Shown: positions 7,632 through 13,944 of the stretch, one piece after another
How positions within the stretch are numbered: the stretch's first letter is position 1
How the letters are laid out: each line of letters opens with the position of its first letter
Position numbers and translations under genes: made by a program
Source: an uncultured Aeromicrobium sp.
GTDB taxonomy: Bacteria > Actinomycetota > Actinomycetes > Propionibacteriales > Nocardioidaceae
Assembly: GCF_946221465.1 (NCBI RefSeq)
Contig: NZ_CAMJVP010000065.1
Location: 1 to 13,944, forward strand
Direction of reading: 5' to 3'
DNA length: 13,944 bases
The notes under the pieces: generated by a model
Told to the model about the DNA's origin: nothing
Databases searched by the model: none
What the model saw: the letters and a program-made list of their open reading frames with translations, nothing else

Positions 7632-9331
7632 CCGAACCCTTGTTGCAGATCACCGACCTGCAGGTCGCTTTCCGCGCCGGCAAAGTGGACATCCCTGCGG
7701 TCCGCGGGGCGAGTCTGACCGTCTACCCCGGCCAGACCGTCGCCATCGTGGGTGAGTCCGGCTCGGGCAAGTCCACCACGGCGCACGCCATCATCGACCT
7801 GCTTCCGGGAACAGGCCACGTCACTGGCGGCTCCATCGTGTTCGACGGGCGCGACATCACGCACCTGAAGCGCAAGGAGCGCGAGGCGATCCGCGGCAGC
7901 CAGATCGGTCTGGTGCCGCAGGACCCGATGTCGAACCTCAACCCGCTCGTGCGGGTGGGAGTGCAGATCAAGGAGGCCCTGGAGGCCAACGGTATCGCCA
8001 AGGGCAAGGCCGCCGACAAGCGCGTGGTGGAACTGCTGGAGGAGGCCGGGCTTCCCGATGCGGCCAGCCGGGCGCGTCAGTTCCCCCACGAGTTCTCCGG
8101 CGGCATGCGCCAGCGTGCGCTCATCGCGATGGGGCTCGCGGCACGTCCGAAGCTGCTGATCGCCGACGAGCCCACGTCGGCGCTCGACGTGACGGTGCAG
8201 AAGCAGATCCTCGACCACCTCGACGCCCTCACCGATGATCTCGGAGTCGCGGTCCTGCTCATCACGCACGATCTGGGCCTGGCAGCCGAGCGGGCCGATC
8301 ATCTCGCGGTCATGTACAAGGGTCAGGTCGTGGAGTCCGGGCCGGCGTTGCAGATCCTGAAGAATCCGCAGCATCCATATTCGCAGCGGCTCATCGCCTC
8401 CGCGCCGTCGTTGGCGTCGCAGCGGCTGACGTCGCGGTTGCGCGCCGAGGTCCGTGAGAGTGCGGTCAAGACCGCCGGTGAGATCGCGGCGGAGGTCGTC
8501 GCGGAGGACGAGCTCGGCGGTGTGGTCACGAGTGCCGTGGTCGAGACCAAGAACCTCACCAAGGTGTTCAAGCTTCCCGGTGGTGCACCAGGCCGCTCGA
8601 TTGACTTCACCGCCGTCGACGACGTGTCGTTCCGTCTGCGGCGCGGCACGACGACGGCGATCGTGGGGGAGTCGGGGTCGGGCAAGTCCACCGTCGCCCG
8701 CATGATCTTGGACCTGCTGGAGCCGACCAGCGGTTCGGTGGAGTTCGACGGCATCGACATCACCTCGCTGCGTGACAAGAAGCAGCAGCTGGCGTTCCGG
8801 CGCCGGGTGCAGCCGGTGTTCCAGAATCCCTATGCCTCGCTGGACCCGATGTACTCGATCTACCGCTCGATCGAGGAGCCGCTGCGCACCCACAAGATCG
8901 GCAGTGACAAGGAGCGCGAGGCCAAGATCCGCGATTTGCTCGACAAGGTCTCGCTCCCATCGGCGGTCATGCGACGGTTCCCCAGCGAATTGTCCGGCGG
9001 CCAGCGTCAGCGTGTGGCGATCGCGCGGGCGCTGGCGCTCGACCCCGAGGTGGTCATCCTCGACGAGGCGGTCTCCGCGCTCGACGTGCTGGTGCAGGCG
9101 CAGATCCTCACCCTGCTCAACGATCTGCAGGCCGAGTTGGGGCTGAGCTACCTGTTCATCACCCACGATCTGGCGGTGGTCCGGCAGATCGCCGACGACG
9201 TCCTGGTGATGCAGAACGGCAAGGTCGTGGAGCAGTCGACGGTGACCGAGGTCTTCGAGCGTCCGCGTGAGGAGTACACCCGCAAACTCCTCGACGCCAT
9301 TCCCGGCGGCTCCATCGAACTGGCCGGCTGA
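7628..9331 (+). CDS. Peptide-type ABC transporter ATPase, two fused nucleotide-binding domains (DppD-DppF-like)
   Basis: 567-residue cytoplasmic protein carrying both ATPase halves of the importer. Domain 1 has Walker A GESGSGKST (42-50), Q-loop Q98, signature FSGGMRQR (156-163), Walker B LLIADE (176-181) and switch H214. It ends in NPQHPYSQRLIASAP, the OppD/DppD C-terminal zinc-ribbon-like segment without cysteines. A linker of about 45 residues (262-305) follows. Domain 2 has Walker A GESGSGKST (347-355), Q399, signature LSGGQRQR (455-462), Walker B VVILDE (475-480) and H513, with the DEAVSALD motif typical of DppF. All catalytic residues are intact in both halves, so both sites should hydrolyse ATP. 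The start overlaps the upstream permease stop by 4 bases. Such fusions are common in this transporter class, so this is not an assembly artefact. Confidence 0.95.
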   Translation: MTEPLLQITDLQVAFRAGKVDIPAVRGASLTVYPGQTVAIVGESGSGKSTTAHAIIDLLPGTGHVTGGSIVFDGRDITHLKRKEREAIRGSQIGLVPQDPMSNLNPLVRVGVQIKEALEANGIAKGKAADKRVVELLEEAGLPDAASRARQFPHEFSGGMRQRALIAMGLAARPKLLIADEPTSALDVTVQKQILDHLDALTDDLGVAVLLITHDLGLAAERADHLAVMYKGQVVESGPALQILKNPQHPYSQRLIASAPSLASQRLTSRLRAEVRESAVKTAGEIAAEVVAEDELGGVVTSAVVETKNLTKVFKLPGGAPGRSIDFTAVDDVSFRLRRGTTTAIVGESGSGKSTVARMILDLLEPTSGSVEFDGIDITSLRDKKQQLAFRRRVQPVFQNPYASLDPMYSIYRSIEEPLRTHKIGSDKEREAKIRDLLDKVSLPSAVMRRFPSELSGGQRQRVAIARALALDPEVVILDEAVSALDVLVQAQILTLLNDLQAELGLSYLFITHDLAVVRQIADDVLVMQNGKVVEQSTVTEVFERPREEYTRKLLDAIPGGSIELAG

Positions 9332-9351
9332 CGCTCGATCGGCAGTCCCTG

Positions 9352-9373
9352 CCTCGCTTGGCGCGGGGCGAGG
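9352..9373 (+). terminator. Weak hairpin after the transporter operon
   Basis: CCTCGC (9352-9357) and GCGAGG (9368-9373) can pair over a 10-base loop, 20 bases after the ATPase stop. The stem is only 6 bp and lacks a T-run, so this is a possible rather than likely terminator. The remainder of the 9332-9473 gap shows no gene. Confidence 0.25.
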
Positions 9374-9473
9374 TGAACCCTTCCCCGCCTCGGTGACGTT
9401 GCTGAGGCACCGCTGCAGTGCTTGTCAGGTTGGCCACACACCGCTCCAGGGACGTGAGTGAGGTCGGTCTGGA

Positions 9474-9502
9474 TTGACCTGTTCGAACACATGTTCGATA
9501 CT
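9474..9502 (+). promoter_or_regulatory. SOS promoter of the imuA'-imuB-dnaE2 cassette
   Basis: TTGACC (9474-9479) and GATACT (9497-9502) are separated by exactly 17 bases and match the sigma-70-type -35 (five of six) and -10 (four of six) boxes. Transcription is expected about 7 bases after the -10, at 9509, which is the G of the proposed GTG start of imuA'. The spacer is occupied by the LexA box, so bound LexA would exclude polymerase. Confidence 0.75.
9483..9498. promoter_or_regulatory. LexA-binding SOS box
   Basis: TCGAACACATGTTCGA is a perfect match to the LexA operator pattern of actinobacteria and other Gram-positives (TCGAAC-N4-GTTCGA), with full 6-base arms. It lies between the -35 and -10 boxes of the imuA' promoter, overlapping the -10 by two bases. 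It predicts induction of the cassette by DNA damage through RecA-triggered LexA self-cleavage. Confidence 0.93.
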
Positions 9503-9508
9503 GGGAGG

Positions 9509-10156
9509 GTGTCCCGTGCTGCTCTGATCGAGGATCTGCGCGCCAAGGTGCGCCGCCTTGAGGGGCGCCCGCAGGCCGCGTCCCTGACCGTTCATCCGGC
9601 GCTGTCCGGCATGCTCGACCTCCAGGCTGGCCACGCCTACACGGTCGACTCGGCCACCCTCGCGATGCTCGTCATGGCCGGCCCTTCCTCGCGCGACGGC
9701 GCCTGGTGCGCGGTAGTCGGTGCTGCTGACTTCGGGACGGAGGCCGCGCAGTCTTTCGGCGTCGTTCTCGAGCGCACCGTTCTCGTTCCCGACCCCGGGC
9801 AGGACTGGCTCGCCGTCGTCAGCGCGCTCGTCGACGTGGTCTCCGTCGTGGTCGTGGCCGGGCGCGACATCTGCGCGCGCGACGCTCAGCGCATGGCCGC
9901 TCGACTCTACGAACGCCAGAGCATCATCATCGCCTGGGACTGCGTGTGGCCCCGGGCGCGCGCTCATGTACGGCTCACCGACGTCCTCTGGCATGGCGTG
10001 CAACGGGGAAACGGCCACTTGCAGGCGCGGGAGGCCACGATCGAGGTCCAGCAGGTCGGACACCCGGCTGTGCGGCGCCGCTTCTGGCTACCCGATGGTG
10101 AGCAGCGGGTTCGAGCGATCGAATCGTCATCGTCTCAGTTGCGGAGTGTGAGCTGA
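9509..10156 (+). CDS. imuA': ImuA' mutasome accessory protein (RecA-like fold, no P-loop)
   Basis: About 215 residues. In mycobacteria ImuA' is an essential partner of ImuB and DnaE2 in damage-induced mutagenesis and binds ImuB and RecA. The diagnostic block is GAWCAVVGAADFGTEAAQ followed by LERTVLVPDPGQDW and a hydrophobic ALVDVVSVVVVAG strand. These correspond to a degenerate RecA core; no Walker A motif is present, so ATP binding is unlikely. The frame is open back to an ATG at 9458 and contains another ATG at 9491, but both lie in or before the promoter and LexA box. I therefore place the start at GTG 9509, which coincides with the predicted transcription start, implying leaderless translation. 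GGGAGG directly abuts it, too close to serve as a normal ribosome binding site. imuB begins 2 bases after the stop. Confidence 0.88.
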   Translation: MSRAALIEDLRAKVRRLEGRPQAASLTVHPALSGMLDLQAGHAYTVDSATLAMLVMAGPSSRDGAWCAVVGAADFGTEAAQSFGVVLERTVLVPDPGQDWLAVVSALVDVVSVVVVAGRDICARDAQRMAARLYERQSIIIAWDCVWPRARAHVRLTDVLWHGVQRGNGHLQAREATIEVQQVGHPAVRRRFWLPDGEQRVRAIESSSSQLRSVS

Positions 10157-10158
10157 GC

Positions 10159-11679
10159 ATGGCGCGCATCCTGGTGCTCTGGTGCCCCGACTGGCCGGTC
10201 GTGGCGCAGCTGTCCGATCAGCCGCCCGATACGCCCATGGCGGTGCTGGAACGAGGTGGCGTGGTCCTAGCCTGCTCACCCCGGGCACGCGAGGAGGGGG
10301 TGCGTCGCGGCATGCGACGTCGCGATGCCCAAGCACGCTGCCCCGAACTCGTCCTCCGCGACCACGATGCCGAGGCCGATGCGCGTGTCTTCGAGCCCGT
10401 CCTTGCTTTGATCGAGTCGTTGAGTCCCGGTGTCGCCCCGCTGCGCCCGGGCCTGTGCGCCTTGACGGTCCCGGCGCGCTACTACGGCGGTGAGGTGGAG
10501 GCGGCAGCGGTCATCACCGAAGAGCTCGTCGAGCATGGTCTGTGGGATGTGCGGTGCGGCATCGCCGACGATCTCTTCACCGCCGAGCAGGCCGCCCGTC
10601 GGGCACCCGTCCAGGAGGTGCTCGTCGTCCCGGCCGGCGGCTCACCGGACTTCGTTCGCGATCTGCCGCTGGAGGTGCTCGACGATGCCACCATGGTCGA
10701 TCTGCTGCGGCGGCTGGGGCTGCGCACGCTAGGCGACTTCGCACGGCTCCCGGAGCATGACGTTCACACTCGTTTCGGCACGCTCGGCGCGATGGCTCAC
10801 CGCCTCGCCCGGGGCGAGGATCACCGGCTCGTCGCTCGCCGCGAGGTTCCGCCCGATCTCATCGGACGAGCGGTGTTCGATCCTGCGCTCACCAGCAGCG
10901 AGGCCATCGCGTTCAGTCTGCGCATCACGGCCGAGTCCTTCGTGTCGGCTCTGGCCGAGCGCGGCCAGGTGGCCACGGCTGTGCGCATCGAGATCGACGC
11001 CGATGGCGCCCTCGCGCACGAGCGGGCTTGGCGCCATCCACGGTGGTTCTCCTCCCGCGACCTGGTCGACCGGGTGCGGTGGCAGACGCAGGTCCCGGGC
11101 GTGATCACCCGTCCCGTCGACGAAGTCCGCATCGTCCCTGAAGCCGTCGCCACCCTCGGCGACCACGCTGAGAGTCTGTTCGGGACAGGCGTGGACGAGC
11201 ATGTCGAACGCGGGGTCGCGCGTGTCCAGAGCCTCGTCGGGCCAGAGGCCGTGCGGTCGGCGGGAGTGCAGGGCGGGCGGGATCCGCGCGCGCGTCAGCT
11301 GACTGCGCCGTGGGGTGATCGTCCGGTCGGCGTCCGGTCCTCAGATGAGCCGTGGCCGGGCTCGATTCCCGCTGTTCCCGCTCCGGCCCGCGTCCTGCCC
11401 GAGCCGGTGGCGGCGCAGGTTGTGGGCGCCGAAGGGCAGAGCGTCGGGGTGACCGGTCGCGGTGGTCTGACGGCAGAGCCCGCCCGGTTCCGTCCCCGCC
11501 CGGGTGCGGCCTGGCAGCCCGTCGCGGCCTGGGCCGGTCCATGGCCGATCGACGACCTGTGGTGGGACGAGCATGCCGCACGCCGAGTCGCCCGTTTCCA
11601 GGTCGTCGGCGTCGATGGCAGCGCCTGGCTCATGTGCGTGGAGAACGGTCACTGGTGGACCGAGGCCCGTTACGACTAA
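10159..11679 (+). CDS. imuB: ImuB, catalytically inactive Y-family polymerase homologue
   Basis: 506-residue Y-family-like protein that acts as the hub of the mutasome, linking DnaE2, ImuA' and the sliding clamp. The palm/fingers region (about 1-165) has the overall DinB layout, but the catalytic residues are gone. The first metal-binding motif reads RILVLWCPDWPVVAQ where active polymerases have a DxD-type acidic motif, and the SxDE motif is replaced near residues 88-100 (LSPGVAPLRPGLC). Helix-hairpin-helix-like LRRLGLRTLGDFARLP (183-198) and a little-finger region (about 240-365) follow. QLTAPWG (380-386), after GGRDP, sits where mycobacterial ImuB carries its clamp-binding QLPLWG motif. The tail ends WWTEARYD. 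Translation is probably coupled to imuA', whose stop is 2 bases upstream. Length and layout are normal for the family, so it is not a decayed polymerase. Confidence 0.93.
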   Translation: MARILVLWCPDWPVVAQLSDQPPDTPMAVLERGGVVLACSPRAREEGVRRGMRRRDAQARCPELVLRDHDAEADARVFEPVLALIESLSPGVAPLRPGLCALTVPARYYGGEVEAAAVITEELVEHGLWDVRCGIADDLFTAEQAARRAPVQEVLVVPAGGSPDFVRDLPLEVLDDATMVDLLRRLGLRTLGDFARLPEHDVHTRFGTLGAMAHRLARGEDHRLVARREVPPDLIGRAVFDPALTSSEAIAFSLRITAESFVSALAERGQVATAVRIEIDADGALAHERAWRHPRWFSSRDLVDRVRWQTQVPGVITRPVDEVRIVPEAVATLGDHAESLFGTGVDEHVERGVARVQSLVGPEAVRSAGVQGGRDPRARQLTAPWGDRPVGVRSSDEPWPGSIPAVPAPARVLPEPVAAQVVGAEGQSVGVTGRGGLTAEPARFRPRPGAAWQPVAAWAGPWPIDDLWWDEHAARRVARFQVVGVDGSAWLMCVENGHWWTEARYD

Positions 11680-11691
11680 CCCGACTACTCG

Positions 11692-11750
11692 CTGAGTGTG
11701 ACGTTTGGAGGCCGAAAACGCCGATATCGGCCTCCAAACGTCACACTCAG
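11692..11750. repeat. Perfect 24-bp inverted repeat between imuB and dnaE2
   Basis: The arms at 11692-11715 and 11727-11750 are exact reverse complements (24 of 24), around an 11-base loop. The left arm begins CTGAGTGTGACG and ends GGAGGCCGA. The segment CCGATATCGG (11721-11730) inside is itself a palindrome. A third, 11-base copy of the inner part (TTGGAGGCCGA, 11755-11765) follows in direct orientation just before the dnaE2 ribosome binding site. It lies 12 bases after the imuB stop codon. It could be a terminator or attenuator, an RNA-stabilising hairpin, or one copy of a dispersed palindromic repeat. There is no T-run, so simple termination is not the obvious answer. Confidence 0.9.
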
Positions 11751-11764
11751 GGGGTTGGAGGCCG

Positions 11765-11770
11765 AGGAGG
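11765..11770 (+). promoter_or_regulatory. Ribosome binding site of dnaE2, fused to a repeat copy
   Basis: AGGAGG lies 5 bases before the ATG at 11776 and sets that start. It directly abuts the third repeat copy (11755-11765), which can pair with the right arm of the inverted repeat. Confidence 0.75.
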
Positions 11771-11775
11771 CAACG

Positions 11776-13944
11776 ATGGGGTGGCAGAACCCGGCTATCT
11801 CGTGGCGGGAGTTGGAGGCGCGGCTCTCAGGACGTGTGCCGACCTCGCCTGCTCCCGATGGCGGTGATGCGCCAGGATGGTCCCGCAAGCGCGGAGTGTA
11901 CGACGCGCCGGAGGGGCTCGAACGCCCGTCTGGAACCGTCGTGCCGTACGCGGAGCTGCACTGTCACAGCGACTTCAGCTTCCTCGACGGCGCGAGCGGG
12001 CCTGAGCAGATCGTCGAGGAGGCGGTACGACTCGGACTCGTTGCCGTGGCGCTCACCGATCATGACGGCTTCTATGGTGCCGCTCGCTTCTCTGAGGCCG
12101 CGACGCTGCACGGACTGCCCACGGTGTACGGTGCCGAACTGTCCCTCGGACTCACCGCGCCGCAGAACGGCCGCCCGGATCCTGAGGGCACGCATCTGCT
12201 GGTCCTCGCGCGCGGGGTGGAGGGGTATCACGCCTTATCCGGTGCGATCACCGACGCGCAGCTGGCCGGCGATGAGAAGGGCCGACCGCTGTACGACCTC
12301 GACGCCCTCGCCGAGCGGCTGCGAGATCAGGTCGTCGTGCTGACCGGGTGCCGCAAGGGTGCGGTACGCCAAGCACTCGCCGGGCAGGGTGCGGAGGCGG
12401 CCGGCCGCGAACTGCGGATGCTGAGCGAACGATTCGGTGCCGAGAGCGTCGTCGTCGAACTCACCGATCATGGCTATCCCCAGGACAGTGCCGTCAACGA
12501 CGCGCTCGCCCGGCTCGCTCGGGAGCAGGGGCTTCCCATCGTGGCCACCGGCAACGTCCACGCGGCCCGGCCGTGTGATGTCCGGCTCGCCCAAGCGTTC
12601 GCCGCCGTCCGGGCGCGGCGCAGTCTCGGCGAGATGCACGGTTGGCTCGGTGCCGCGAACTACCTGCGTTCCGGGGCCGAGATGCGGCAACGGTTCTCCC
12701 GGTATCCGGGAGCGGTGGAGCGTTCGGTGCTGATCGCCGAGGAGGTCGGCTTCGACCTGCGCCGGGCCTCACCGGCACTGCCACGGATCGACGTCCCCGC
12801 CGGGCACACCCCGATGAGCTGGCTGCGTGAACTGGTGCGACAGGGTGCCGATCGGCTCTATGCCCGCAATCGGGAGGAGGCCGAGGAGCGGCTGCAGCGC
12901 GAGCTCGCCGTGATCGAGGAGAAGGGCTTTCCGGGCTACTTCCTCATCGTCCACCGCATCGTCGCCTACGCCAAGCAACGCGGCATCCTGTGCCAGGGGC
13001 GCGGATCGGCCGCCAACTCGGCGGTCTGCTACGCCCTCGGCATCACCGCGGTCGACTCGATCCATTACGACCTGCCGTTCGAGCGGTTCTTGTCGGCAAC
13101 ACGCGACGAGGAACCGGACATCGATGTTGATTTCGATGCCGACCGCCGCGAGGAGGTCATCCAGTGGGTCTACGAGGAGTACGGCCGCCGCAACGCCGCC
13201 CAGGTCGCCAATGTCATCAGCTACCGTCCCAAGTCGGCCGTCCGCGACATGGCCAAAGTCCTCGGTTACTCCCCGGGCCAGCAGGACGCGTGGAGCAAGC
13301 GGATCGACTCGTGGTCCCAGATCGCGGTCGAGGATCCCCAAGATCCCGGCGCCCCGCCGCAGGCGGTTCTCGAGCTCGCCGAGCAGGCCCTCGGGGCGCC
13401 ACGGCACCTCGGCATCCATTCCGGTGGCATGGTGCTGACGGCACGCCCCGTAGGCGAGGTGGTGCCGATCGAGCGGGCGCGGATGGACGGTCGGACCGTC
13501 CTGCAGTGGGACAAGGACGACTGCTCCTGGATGGGCCTGGTCAAGTTCGATCTGCTGGGGCTTGGCATGCTCGGCGCGATGCAGCACACCTTCGATCTGG
13601 TCGCGGCGCACACGGGGGAGCGCTGGGAACTGGCCACGCTCCCCAAGGAGGAGGCGGGCGTCTACGACATGCTGTGCCGCGCCGACTCCATCGGGGTCTT
13701 CCAGGTCGAGAGCCGTGCGCAGATCGGCACGCTGCCGCGGCTGCGTCCCCGCCGCTTCTACGACCTCGCCATCGAGATCGCCCTCATCCGGCCCGGCCCG
13801 ATCCAGGGCGGTGCGGTTCATCCCTACATTCGGCGTCGTCTGGGGCGCGAGCCGATCGACTATCTGCACCCGGCGCTGAAACCGGTGCTGGAGCGCACGA
13901 TGGGGGTGCCGTTGTTCCAGGAGCAGCTCATGCAGATCGCCATG
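11776..13944 (+). CDS. dnaE2: Error-prone DNA polymerase DnaE2 (partial, runs off right edge)
   Basis: The first 723 codons of the C-family translesion polymerase that makes damage-induced mutations together with ImuA' and ImuB. The N-terminal [19 protein letters not shown] is typical of actinobacterial DnaE2. The PHP domain begins at about 57 with [17 protein letters not shown] (58-74) and [11 protein letters not shown] (92-102). The palm carries [15 protein letters not shown] (406-420) and the catalytic aspartates D450 and D452 in PDIDVDFD. The third, D592, lies in [18 protein letters not shown] (640-646) and [18 protein letters not shown] (671-688) are also family signatures. All catalytic residues seen are intact. 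Family members run to roughly 1,050-1,100 residues, so the C-terminal third lies outside. [17 protein letters not shown] and similar features separate it from replicative DnaE1. It belongs to the SOS-controlled transcript unless the preceding hairpin ends it. Confidence 0.95.
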   Translation, partial: MGWQNPAISWRELEARLSGRVPTSPAPDGGDAPGWSRKRGVYDAPEGLERPSGTVVPYAELHCHSDFSFLDGASGPEQIVEEAVRLGLVAVALTDHDGFYGAARFSEAATLHGLPTVYGAELSLGLTAPQNGRPDPEGTHLLVLARGVEGYHALSGAITDAQLAGDEKGRPLYDLDALAERLRDQVVVLTGCRKGAVRQALAGQGAEAAGRELRMLSERFGAESVVVELTDHGYPQDSAVNDALARLAREQGLPIVATGNVHAARPCDVRLAQAFAAVRARRSLGEMHGWLGAANYLRSGAEMRQRFSRYPGAVERSVLIAEEVGFDLRRASPALPRIDVPAGHTPMSWLRELVRQGADRLYARNREEAEERLQRELAVIEEKGFPGYFLIVHRIVAYAKQRGILCQGRGSAANSAVCYALGITAVDSIHYDLPFERFLSATRDEEPDIDVDFDADRREEVIQWVYEEYGRRNAAQVANVISYRPKSAVRDMAKVLGYSPGQQDAWSKRIDSWSQIAVEDPQDPGAPPQAVLELAEQALGAPRHLGIHSGGMVLTARPVGEVVPIERARMDGRTVLQWDKDDCSWMGLVKFDLLGLGMLGAMQHTFDLVAAHTGERWELATLPKEEAGVYDMLCRADSIGVFQVESRAQIGTLPRLRPRRFYDLAIEIALIRPGPIQGGAVHPYIRRRLGREPIDYLHPALKPVLERTMGVPLFQEQLMQIAM

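Noticed and set aside
7514..9166. 550-codon open frame on the minus strand opposite the fused ATPase gene
   Set aside because: It mirrors the intact double ATPase reading frame and shows only low-complexity Arg/Asp/Leu-rich sequence.
7628..9331. The double ATPase as an artefactual fusion of two genes by a frameshift
   Set aside because: One continuous frame with a proper linker and two complete sets of motifs; such fused DppD-DppF proteins are common in bacteria.
9458..9508. Upstream ATG starts (9458, 9491) for imuA'
   Set aside because: They would place the -35, -10 and LexA box inside the coding region; the GTG at 9509 fits the promoter geometry.
10159..11679. imuB as an active DinB-type polymerase or as a pseudogene
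   Set aside because: The metal-binding acidic motifs are missing, so it is not an active polymerase, but the frame is intact with full family length and cassette context, which is the normal state of ImuB.
12769..13869. 366-codon open frame on the minus strand opposite dnaE2
   Set aside because: The opposite strand carries clear DnaE2 motifs in frame; this is a codon-bias shadow.
1..13944. CRISPR array, transposase, tRNA, phage or toxin-antitoxin genes
   Set aside because: I looked for regular direct repeats, insertion-sequence ends, tRNA-like cloverleaf sequences and small paired genes and found none that hold up.

Overview
The window is GC-rich chromosomal DNA with closely packed genes, frequent GTG starts, strong AGGAGG ribosome binding sites and an actinobacterial-type LexA box (TCGAAC-N4-GTTCGA). 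Together with an ImuA'/ImuB/DnaE2 cassette and an actinobacterial-style ImuA', this points to a member of the Actinomycetota. I cannot name the genus from sequence alone. There are ten protein genes, the two at the window edges being partial. I see no tRNA, rRNA, CRISPR array or insertion sequence.

Left part (1-3830): the start of a fructose-type PTS permease gene (fruA, IIA and IIB domains, running off the left edge) lies on the minus strand. It is divergent from an enoyl-CoA hydratase gene on the plus strand. Both share a 162-bp intergenic region with a good promoter and a candidate operator for fruA. Next comes a two-gene etfB-etfA operon encoding the electron transfer flavoprotein, closed by a perfect 13-bp hairpin. 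Hydratase plus ETF suggests fatty-acid or acyl-CoA oxidation. The PTS gene supplies sugar uptake and is probably unrelated to them apart from being next door.

Middle (3831-9460): a complete oligopeptide/dipeptide-type ABC importer. It has a lipoprotein binding protein, two overlapping permease genes and one protein with two fused ATPase domains. A strong hairpin separates the binding-protein gene from the permease genes, which fits higher expression of the binding protein.

Right part (9461-13944): an SOS-controlled mutagenic translesion synthesis cassette in the order imuA', imuB, dnaE2, with dnaE2 cut by the right edge. A perfect LexA box fills the spacer of a sigma-70-type promoter. The predicted transcription start falls exactly on the GTG start codon of imuA', so the message may be leaderless. 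Between imuB and dnaE2 lies a perfect 24-bp inverted repeat plus a third partial copy beside the dnaE2 ribosome binding site. This could form two mutually exclusive RNA hairpins and is the least explained structure in the window.
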